From: Pseudomonas entomophila
Lineage (GTDB): Bacteria > Pseudomonadota > Gammaproteobacteria > Pseudomonadales > Pseudomonadaceae
Reading direction: 5' to 3'
Length of the DNA: 34,577 nt
Assembly (NCBI RefSeq): GCF_029478665.1
Contig: NZ_JARPQB010000055.1
Span: 1 to 34,577, forward strand
Shown here piece after piece: positions 17,303-23,927 of this stretch (position 1 is its first letter; each line of letters opens with the position of its first letter). Both the position numbers and the translations under genes were made by a program. The notes beneath the pieces are model-generated. The model had not been told where the DNA came from. It ran no database searches and was given only the letters and a program-made list of their open reading frames with translations.

Positions 17303-18595
17303 ATGGACGTCACCGCAACCCTGAGCCTGGGCGATCCACTGGAACCTGCACGCAAGGCCACCGCCGAGATGCTGCAGACCCGCGAGCGCACCTACTCGCT
17401 GCCGCAACCGTTCTACAGCGACGAACGCCTGTTCCAGATCGACATGCAGGAGATCTTCCACAAGGAGTGGCTGATCGCCGGCCTGGTGTGCGAGATCCCG
17501 GCCAAGGGCAACTACATCACCCTGCAGATCGGCAAGAACCCGATCATCGTGGTGCGTGGCGCGGAAGGTAAGGTGCATGCCTTCCACAACGTCTGCCGCC
17601 ACCGCGGCTCGCGGCTGTGCGTCAGTGAAAAGGGCAAGGTGGCCAAGCTGGTGTGCCCGTACCACCAGTGGACCTACGAGCTCGATGGCCGCCTGCTGTT
17701 CGCCGGCACCGAGATGGGCGCCGATTTCGACATGAACCAGTACGGCCTCAAGCCTGTGAACGTGAAGGTGGCCGGTGGCTACATCTTCATCAGCCTGGCC
17801 GAGAACCCGCCGGCCATCGACGAGTTCCTGGCAACGCTGGACCACTACATGGAACCGTACGACATGGAGAACACCAAGGTGGCGGTGCAGACCACCTTGA
17901 TGGAAAAGGCCAACTGGAAGCTGGTGCTGGAGAACAACCGCGAGTGTTACCACTGCAACGGCTCGCACCCCGAGCTGCTGAAGACGTTGCTGGAATGGGA
18001 CGACACCAACGACCCGCGTGCCAGCCAGGAATTCAAGGACCACGTGGCCGCCTCCGCCGCCGCCTGGGAAGCTGAGAAGATCCCCTACCTGCACAAGAGC
18101 CACGGCCTGCGTAACCGCATCGTGCGCATGCCGCTGCTCAAGGGCACCGTGTCGATGACCATGGACGGCAAGCAGGCCTGCCAGAAGCTGATGGGCCGCA
18201 TCAAGAACCCGGACCTGGGCTCGATGCGCATCCTGCACCTGCCGCATTCGTGGAACCACTGCATGGGCGACCACATGATCGTGTTCACCGTGTGGCCGAT
18301 CAGCGCGCAGGAGACCATGGTCACCACCAAGTGGCTGGTGCACAAGGATGCGGTGGAAGGGGTCGACTACAACCCTGAGGACATGCGCAAGGTCTGGGAC
18401 GCCACCAACGACCAGGACCGCCGCCTGGCCGAAGAGAACCAGCGCGGGATCAACTCCACGGCCTACCAGCCAGGGCCTTATTCGAAGACCTATGAATTCG
18501 GCGTGGTGAATTTCATCGACTGGTACAGCCAGCGTTTGCTGAACAACCTTGGGGCGGAGCCTGCGTCGTACCTCAAGGAGATCAAGGCACAGTAA
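17303..18595 (+). CDS. gbcA: Glycine betaine monooxygenase oxygenase subunit
   Basis: This 430-residue Rieske non-haem iron oxygenase removes one methyl group from glycine betaine, giving dimethylglycine and formaldehyde. The Rieske [2Fe-2S] ligands are Cys98/His100 (NVCRHRGS) and Cys118/His121 (LVCPYHQW). The mononuclear iron site is in ENNRECYHCNGSH, with His217 and His222. The sequence ends with a tail (YSQRLLNNL onward) typical of the family. It is divergent from gbcB, its reductase. A REP doublet follows 15 bp after the stop. Confidence 0.97.
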   Translation: MDVTATLSLGDPLEPARKATAEMLQTRERTYSLPQPFYSDERLFQIDMQEIFHKEWLIAGLVCEIPAKGNYITLQIGKNPIIVVRGAEGKVHAFHNVCRHRGSRLCVSEKGKVAKLVCPYHQWTYELDGRLLFAGTEMGADFDMNQYGLKPVNVKVAGGYIFISLAENPPAIDEFLATLDHYMEPYDMENTKVAVQTTLMEKANWKLVLENNRECYHCNGSHPELLKTLLEWDDTNDPRASQEFKDHVAASAAAWEAEKIPYLHKSHGLRNRIVRMPLLKGTVSMTMDGKQACQKLMGRIKNPDLGSMRILHLPHSWNHCMGDHMIVFTVWPISAQETMVTTKWLVHKDAVEGVDYNPEDMRKVWDATNDQDRRLAEENQRGINSTAYQPGPYSKTYEFGVVNFIDWYSQRLLNNLGAEPASYLKEIKAQ

Positions 18596-18610
18596 CCTGC
18601 GCCCCCCGCC

Positions 18611-18676
18611 CTGTAGGAGCCAGCCTTGCTGGCGAACAATCACACCGCGGTTCGCCAGCAAGGCTGGCTCCTACAG
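18611..18676. repeat. REP doublet next to the RAYT gene
   Basis: Arms CTGTAGGAGCCAGCCTTGCT plus GGCGAAC and the perfect complement around a 12-bp spacer. It ends 80 bp upstream of the RAYT start and is the likeliest cognate substrate of that transposase. Confidence 0.92.
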
Positions 18677-18755
18677 GTTACATGCCGCATCAGAATACTC
18701 GGGGGTCAGCAGCCACTGCCCACCTAGACTCTCCCGACCACAAGGGAGATCACGG

Positions 18756-19211
18756 ATGAACCCCGCTCACGCTCGTCACCTACGCAAAGGCCGCTATTCC
18801 GAACCAGGTCGTCTCTACATCGTCACCAGTGTGGTCGACAAGAGGCAGCCATTGTTCGCCGACTTTCACCTCGCACGCACAATGGTTGCCCAACTGCGCC
18901 ATGCCCACGACCAGCAGTGGGTGTCCAGCCTCTGCTGGGTAGTCATGCCCGACCACGTCCACTGGCTGATCGAACTACGCCAGATCGAACTTTCGAACCT
19001 CATGCGCCGGGTCAAATCCAGGAGCACGCTGCTCATCAATAAAGCAGCCGCCCGCCAAGGCCGCCTCTGGCAAAAGAACTTCCACGATCACGCCCTGCGC
19101 CAGGACGAAGACATCTGCACCGCCGCACGCTACATCGTCAGCAACCCCTTGCGGTCCGGGCTCGTACGCAGCTTGCGCAACTATCCACACTGGGACGCCG
19201 TTTGGCTCTGA
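18756..19211 (+). CDS. REP-associated tyrosine transposase (RAYT)
   Basis: This 151-residue Y1-type HUH endonuclease belongs to the domesticated transposases thought to mobilise or maintain REP elements. The metal-binding HUH motif is MPDHVHWLIEL (His67, His69), and the catalytic tyrosine is Tyr126 in ARYIVSNPLRSGLV. The N terminus (HLRKGRYSEPGRLYIVT) is typical of the Pseudomonas group. AAGGGAG precedes the ATG by 7-8 nt. It has a REP doublet upstream but none within 500 bp downstream, where the DnaA-box array begins. All key residues are present, so it looks intact. Confidence 0.92.
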   Translation: MNPAHARHLRKGRYSEPGRLYIVTSVVDKRQPLFADFHLARTMVAQLRHAHDQQWVSSLCWVVMPDHVHWLIELRQIELSNLMRRVKSRSTLLINKAAARQGRLWQKNFHDHALRQDEDICTAARYIVSNPLRSGLVRSLRNYPHWDAVWL

Positions 19212-19783
19212 TCAAAAAACGTCCAAACCACCGCAACCCACGCTCTGTAGGGTGCGCAGACACCCACCAACACTTTATCCACAGCACGGCCAACAGCAAT
19301 TGTGGAAATGCTTCGGAGAACTGCCGGCAATAAACTGATCAAATTTCGATCAAATTTGTGTAAGCCAATGAATTCAATGGCTCCAGAGTTATCCAAACAA
19401 CTTGTCCACACCTTCGCCAACAGACTTTGTGAGCAAATCAGTCTCTGTGCGGGAATCCACTGTGGATAACGCTACAAGCCCCTGAAAATACTGATTTCCA
19501 GGCAGAACAAAGCCCTACTGATCAGTTTTTGACCAAAACTGGCAAAGCCAATGGAATCAATGCCTGTAGCGCACACCAAACATATTATCCACAGACCCAC
19601 CAACAGCCATTGTGGGAAAGATTCGTCCTTTACCCCGGCATGGAAACGAAAAAGCCACGGTCGGGCCGTGGCTTTCACTGGTCAAGAAATGATCAAAACC
19701 CTACAAGCACCATGAACAAAGGCCTGTAGCAATACACAAACACTTTATCCACAGAAGCCCCAACAGATTTTGGGTACAACGCC
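19212..19783. repeat. Array of imperfect repeats with DnaA boxes
   Basis: This 572-bp gene-free stretch is visibly richer in A+T than its surroundings. It holds four imperfect, same-direction repeats of roughly 100-150 bp. The shared part reads approximately CTGTAGC-ACACCAAACA, TTTATCCACAG, a 5-8 base gap, CCAACAG and ATTGTGGG, with TGATCAAA-type sequence upstream. Exact TTATCCACA boxes sit at 19275-19283, 19585-19593 and 19745-19753 on the plus strand and at 19461-19469 on the minus strand; near matches are TTATCCAAA at 19389 and TTGTCCACA at 19402. No convincing coding sequence is seen. It could be a DnaA-binding (titration-like) locus or a decayed repeat family. Confidence 0.7.
19649..19675 (-). 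terminator. Terminator of the dgc-etf operon
   Basis: AAAGCCACGG-TCGGG-CCGTGGCTTT is a perfect 10-bp stem; on the minus strand it is followed by TTTTT. It lies about 110 bp after the etfB stop, so the fourth repeat of the DnaA-box array falls within the operon 3' untranslated region. Confidence 0.75.
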
Positions 19784-20554
19784 TCAGCGTAAAACCCCCT
19801 CCTCCAGCAACAGCTTGAGGATGGCTTCAGCCCCTTCCTGTGGAGAAACATCCTTGAGCACCTTGCCGCCCCCGCCACTGGCCTTGGCCGTGGCGGCCTT
19901 CATACGGTCGGCGCCGCTCTTGGCCTTGATCACCTTGAGTCGCTTGGGCCGCGGACGGGCCGGTTGCAGAGCATCCTCGCCCAGCACCGGATCCTCCACC
20001 ACCACGACGTTGCGCGCCGCCAACACACCCCGGCGAGCCGGGCCGAAGGCACTCTGGCGTGGCTTGGGCGCGGCGTTATCCACAGTCGCCAGCAACGGCA
20101 GGCGTACTTTCAAGCGGCGCCGCTGGCCCCGTGGCAGGGCCTGCAGTACCTGCGCGGTGCCGTTCTCGATAGATTCCACCTCGGCCAGCCCGACCACCAG
20201 CGGCCAACCCAGCTTCTCGGCCAACAGGAACGGCAGCATGCCCGAACCTTCACCCGTCTCGGCCTGGCTGCCTGCCAGCACCAGCTGGGCACCGGCATCA
20301 CGCAGGTAATCCCCCAGCACGCCCAGCACATCCGCGCCTGCTGGCTGCTCCAGGACATCCAGATGCGCCAGCCCCATGCCCAGGTACGCACGCAGGGCCT
20401 CTTCACAAGGGTCACCGGCATGCACCACCTGCAAGTTATCCCCGGCCAGTTGCAAACCGAGTTCCACGGCGCGGGCATCCTGCTCGGCGCGGCGGGCGCG
20501 GCCGGAGCTGGGGTGGGCACCGATCGAGACCAGGCTGATGACTTTCGTACTCAT
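19784..20554 (-). CDS. etfB: Electron transfer flavoprotein beta subunit
   Basis: This 256-residue ETF beta subunit belongs to the group found with dimethylglycine demethylation genes. The ETF core appears in the first ~200 residues (VVHAGDPCEEALRAYLGMG; LVLAGSQAETGEGSGMLP, the AMP/FAD loop region). The C-terminal ~60 residues are a Lys/Ala/Gly-rich arm ending in a short helix, which is longer than in housekeeping EtfB. It follows etfA by 11 bp and is the last gene of the operon. It probably accepts electrons from DgcA/DgcB with EtfA. A perfect TTATCCACA occurs within the gene at 20076. Confidence 0.9.
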   Translation of the reverse strand: MSTKVISLVSIGAHPSSGRARRAEQDARAVELGLQLAGDNLQVVHAGDPCEEALRAYLGMGLAHLDVLEQPAGADVLGVLGDYLRDAGAQLVLAGSQAETGEGSGMLPFLLAEKLGWPLVVGLAEVESIENGTAQVLQALPRGQRRRLKVRLPLLATVDNAAPKPRQSAFGPARRGVLAARNVVVVEDPVLGEDALQPARPRPKRLKVIKAKSGADRMKAATAKASGGGGKVLKDVSPQEGAEAILKLLLEEGVLR

Positions 20555-20565
20555 GCTCGCTGCCC

Positions 20566-21798
20566 CTATGCCGCGTCGCGCTGGCCGCCGCTGCGGTAGT
20601 TACCCACAGCGTCGATCAGTGCCTGAAGAATCGCCGAGCTGTCGCCGATTACCGACAGGTCGGCCCGCTTGATCATGTCGCAGCCCGGGTCCATGTTGAT
20701 CGCCACCACCTTGTCGCAGGCACCGATGCCCTGCAGGTGCTGGATGGCGCCAGAGATACCCACAGCCATGTACACCCGCGCCGTGACCCAGGTGCCGGTG
20801 GCACCCACCTGACGGTTGCGCGGCATGAAGCCGTCGTCCACCGCCACCCGCGAGGCGCCTTCGGTGGCGCCCAGGGCAGCCGTGGCCTGGTGGTACAGGT
20901 CCCAGTCCTTGACGCCGTTGCCGCCGGAGACAATGAACTCGGCCTCGGCCATGGCGATGGCGGCCGGGTCCACGGCCACCGGGCCAAGGTCCTCGATGCG
21001 CGACAGGCTGCGTGCGATGCCTGTGGACAACTCGACGGGCAGCGCTTCGTGGCGGGTTTCGCTGACCGGCTCGGCGCATTCGGCGGCGGCCAGGATCACG
21101 CGTGGCAGATCACGTTGAATATCTTGCTGGCCAGCACCGGCACGGCCAATACACTGGCCATCCTTGACCTGCCACACCCGCGTCGCCGGGCGCTCGCCCA
21201 GGGCGGCGGCAAAACGCCGGCCCAGTTCACCACCACCGGTACGGCTGTCGGGCAGCAACCAGTGGCGTGGAGACAATTGGTTATCCACAGCCCGCAGGCC
21301 CTGCACCAGTTGCTCCGGTGCATAACCCTCGAACGCCTCGCCCTCGATGACCAGCAAGCGGTCGACGCCGGCTGTGGAAAAGCTGTTTTCCTTGTGTTCG
21401 CCAAAAACGATGGCCAGCACCGCGCCGTCGCTGCCGGCCAGGCTGTGGGCCAGGCCGAGCAAGTCGCGGTCATGGCTGCCCAGGCGGCCGCCGACCATGT
21501 CCGGCACCACGGCGATGTAGAAAGCCGGCTCCGCCAACTGGTGCAGCGGCAACTGCACTTCGGCGGCTGCCGTGCGCCGCCCGCCCACGCCGGTGCCCTG
21601 CTGGGCGCCGCTGCGGTCGATGCGCTTGAGGCCGTTGGGGCCGATGAAGCCTGCGGCGATCGCGTGCGGGTTCTTGCGGATGACGCCGTGGGGGCCCATC
21701 CAGCTCGTCTGTTGCGTCTGCATCGCCGCATGCAGCGGATGTAGGCGGTTACGGGCGATCCACTCGGCGCGTGGGTCGCGGCGGATGATGTCGGTCAT
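20566..21798 (-). CDS. etfA: Electron transfer flavoprotein alpha subunit
   Basis: This 410-residue ETF alpha subunit is longer than the ~310-residue housekeeping form because of an N-terminal extension of about 80-100 residues (IIRRDPRAEWIARNRLHPLH onward). The FAD-binding domain is clear near the C terminus: ASRVAVDDGFMPRNRQVG, then VGISGAIQHLQGI and VVAINMDPGCDMIKRADLSV. Its ATG overlaps the dgcB stop by one base (TGATG), which means translational coupling. With etfB it forms a dedicated ETF for dimethylglycine demethylation. A perfect DnaA-box sequence lies inside at 21281. Confidence 0.93.
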   Translation of the reverse strand: MTDIIRRDPRAEWIARNRLHPLHAAMQTQQTSWMGPHGVIRKNPHAIAAGFIGPNGLKRIDRSGAQQGTGVGGRRTAAAEVQLPLHQLAEPAFYIAVVPDMVGGRLGSHDRDLLGLAHSLAGSDGAVLAIVFGEHKENSFSTAGVDRLLVIEGEAFEGYAPEQLVQGLRAVDNQLSPRHWLLPDSRTGGGELGRRFAAALGERPATRVWQVKDGQCIGRAGAGQQDIQRDLPRVILAAAECAEPVSETRHEALPVELSTGIARSLSRIEDLGPVAVDPAAIAMAEAEFIVSGGNGVKDWDLYHQATAALGATEGASRVAVDDGFMPRNRQVGATGTWVTARVYMAVGISGAIQHLQGIGACDKVVAINMDPGCDMIKRADLSVIGDSSAILQALIDAVGNYRSGGQRDAA

Positions 21799-23750
21799 CA
21801 GTGCACCTCCGCAGGTTCACGTTTGGCTGCCTGCGACTTGGCGGTTGCAGGTGCTTCGTCTTCGATCAGCACGTCGGCCACCAGCTCGGCGATATCCTTG
21901 ATTTGGGGGCGCGGCTCGACCACGCCTTCGAGCATCGCCGTGCACTGGGGACAACCCACCGCCACCAGCTCTGCCTGGGTCTCGCGGATATCGTCCATGC
22001 GCATGTCGGGAATGCGCTGCTTGCCAGGGATATCGGTGATCGGCGCACCGCCGCCACCGCCGCAGCAACGGGAGCGGAAGCCCGAACGTTGCATTTCGCG
22101 CACGTCGATACCCAACGCCCTGAGCACGTCGCGCGGGGCTTCGTACTCGCCGTTGTAGCGGCCCAGGTAGCACGGGTCGTGGTAGGTGACGCTGCCACCC
22201 TTGTGCTGGCCGAGGTTGAGTTTGTTCGCGGCAATCAGTTCGGCGATGTAGGTGCTGTGGTGCTGCACCTGGTACTCGCCGCCCAGCGCGCCGTACTCGT
22301 TCTTCAGCACATGGAAGCTGTGCGGGTCGCAGGTGACGATGCGCTGGAACTGGTACTTGGCCAAGGTCTGGATATTGCGTTTGGCCAGTTGCTGGAAGGT
22401 CGCCTCGTCGCCCAGGCGACGGGCCACGTCGCCGCTGTCGCGTTCTTCCAGGCCGAGCACGGCGAAGTCCACGCCCGAGGCCTTGAGCACTTTGACGAAC
22501 GCGCGCAGGGTGCGCTGGTTGCGCATGTCGAAGGCACCGTCGCCGACCCAGAACAGCACATCGGTGCGCTTCACCTCGGACAGCAGCTTCAGGCTGAGGT
22601 CGGCCGCCCAGTTCATCCTTCCGCCCGGGGCAAAGCCGCCGGGGTTGTCGGTGGCGATCAGGTTGTCCAGCACCTCGGCGCCCTTGTTCGGGGTGGCGCC
22701 CTTCTCCAGGGTCAGGTGGCGGCGCATGTCGACGATGGCATCGACGTGCTCGATCATCATCGGGCACTCCTCCACGCAAGCGCGGCAGGTGGTGCACGAC
22801 CACAGCGTCTCGGCGTCGACCAGGCCGTTGACGATTGGCTGGTGCGGATGGCCACCATGCTCACCGACCGGCTTGCCCGGATAAGGGCTGCCAGCGAACT
22901 GTGCATCGGTGCCACCGGCCAGGCCGATGACCATGTCCTGGATAAGCTTCTTCGGGTTCAACGGCTGGCCGGCGGCGAACGCGGGGCACATGGCCTCGCA
23001 CTTGCCGCACTGCACGCAGGCGTCGAAACCAAGCAACTGGTTCCAGGTGAAGTCGACCGGTTTTTCCACGCCCAGTGGCGCGCTCGGGTCTTCCAGGTCC
23101 AGTGGCTTGAGACCGGTGGAGCGACCACCGCCGAAGCGTTCGGCGCGGCGGTGCCAGGCCAGGTGCAAGGCACCGGCGAAGGCGTGCTTCATCGGGCCGC
23201 CCCAGGTCATGCCGAAGAACAGCTCGGACACGCCCCAAAGCACACCAATGCCCAACAGCGCGACAAGCACCCAGCCACCGGTACCTTCCGGCAGGATGCC
23301 GGCCACCGGCAACGTGGCGATGAAGAAGCTCGCGGCGAACATCAACAGGCTCTTGGGCAAGCGCATCCAAGGGCCCTTTGACAGGCGCGACGGCGGGTTC
23401 AGGCGGCGTTTGAAGACGAAGATCGCGCCGGTGAACATGATCACCGTGGCCACCAGCAGCGCGTAGCCGAGAATCTTGCTGTGCAGGCCGAAACCATGCA
23501 CCAGGATCGCCAGCACGGCCGACAACACGAAGCCGCCTGCGGTGGCCACGTGGGTCTTGGACATGTACTTGTCGCGCTCGACCACATGGTGCAGGTCCAC
23601 CAGGTAGCGCCGTGGCATGGCCAGCAGGCCGCCGATCAGGTCGACCTTGCTCGGCCGCCCGCGCCGCCACATGCGCACCCGACGCAGGGCGCCGAGCACC
23701 GCCAGGCCAAGGGCGGCGAACAGCAGGATGGGTAGAAGGGTGTTCAACAT
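21798..23750 (-). CDS. dgcB: Dimethylglycine catabolism membrane iron-sulfur protein
   Basis: This 650-residue protein has several N-terminal membrane helices (about residues 3-20, 66-88, 92-112, 130-150, 155-175), followed by two [4Fe-4S] cysteine clusters (CVQCGKCEAMCP at ~246-257 and CTTCRACVEECP about 80 residues on). The heterodisulfide reductase/GlpC-type CCG domains follow (CDPHSFHVLKNEYG; HDPCYLGRYNGEY ... RCCGGGGGAPITD). It is likely to link DgcA and the EtfAB pair to the membrane quinone pool; that step is inferred. The start at 23750 has GGGAG 7 nt upstream. It lies 177 bp after dgcA, with a hairpin and a REP doublet between them. Confidence 0.93.
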   Translation of the reverse strand: MLNTLLPILLFAALGLAVLGALRRVRMWRRGRPSKVDLIGGLLAMPRRYLVDLHHVVERDKYMSKTHVATAGGFVLSAVLAILVHGFGLHSKILGYALLVATVIMFTGAIFVFKRRLNPPSRLSKGPWMRLPKSLLMFAASFFIATLPVAGILPEGTGGWVLVALLGIGVLWGVSELFFGMTWGGPMKHAFAGALHLAWHRRAERFGGGRSTGLKPLDLEDPSAPLGVEKPVDFTWNQLLGFDACVQCGKCEAMCPAFAAGQPLNPKKLIQDMVIGLAGGTDAQFAGSPYPGKPVGEHGGHPHQPIVNGLVDAETLWSCTTCRACVEECPMMIEHVDAIVDMRRHLTLEKGATPNKGAEVLDNLIATDNPGGFAPGGRMNWAADLSLKLLSEVKRTDVLFWVGDGAFDMRNQRTLRAFVKVLKASGVDFAVLGLEERDSGDVARRLGDEATFQQLAKRNIQTLAKYQFQRIVTCDPHSFHVLKNEYGALGGEYQVQHHSTYIAELIAANKLNLGQHKGGSVTYHDPCYLGRYNGEYEAPRDVLRALGIDVREMQRSGFRSRCCGGGGGAPITDIPGKQRIPDMRMDDIRETQAELVAVGCPQCTAMLEGVVEPRPQIKDIAELVADVLIEDEAPATAKSQAAKREPAEVH

Positions 23751-23778
23751 GGGAAGCTCCCACAACAGCTGGATTCTT

Positions 23779-23800
23779 GCGCCGCTCCCAAGAGCGGCGC
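23779..23800 (-). other. Hairpin upstream of dgcB
   Basis: GCGCCGCTC-CCAA-GAGCGGCGC is a perfect 9-bp stem with a tetraloop 29 bp before the dgcB ATG, within the dgcA-dgcB gap. There is no U-run; it could act on mRNA processing, decay or dgcB translation. Confidence 0.45.
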
Positions 23801-23806
23801 GGACCC

Positions 23807-23895
23807 CTGTAGGAGCGGATTCATCCGCGATGAGGCCGGCACAGGCGGATGAGCTGTCTCTGCCGACGCTATCGCGGATAAATCCGCTCCTACAG
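23807..23895. repeat. REP doublet between dgcA and dgcB
   Basis: Arms CTGTAGGAGCGGATTCATCC plus GCGA and a complement with one change (TTTATCC). The class is the same as at 31599-31661. It lies inside the operon. Confidence 0.88.
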
Positions 23896-23927
23896 GGGGG
23901 CCAATCCCGCCTCTAGAGGCGGTGCGA

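Noticed and set aside
19212..19783. Small open frames of 60-80 residues in the repeat array
   Set aside because: They follow the repeat units, have no good ribosome binding sites and no family resemblance; the similar peptides reflect repeated DNA, not conserved proteins.
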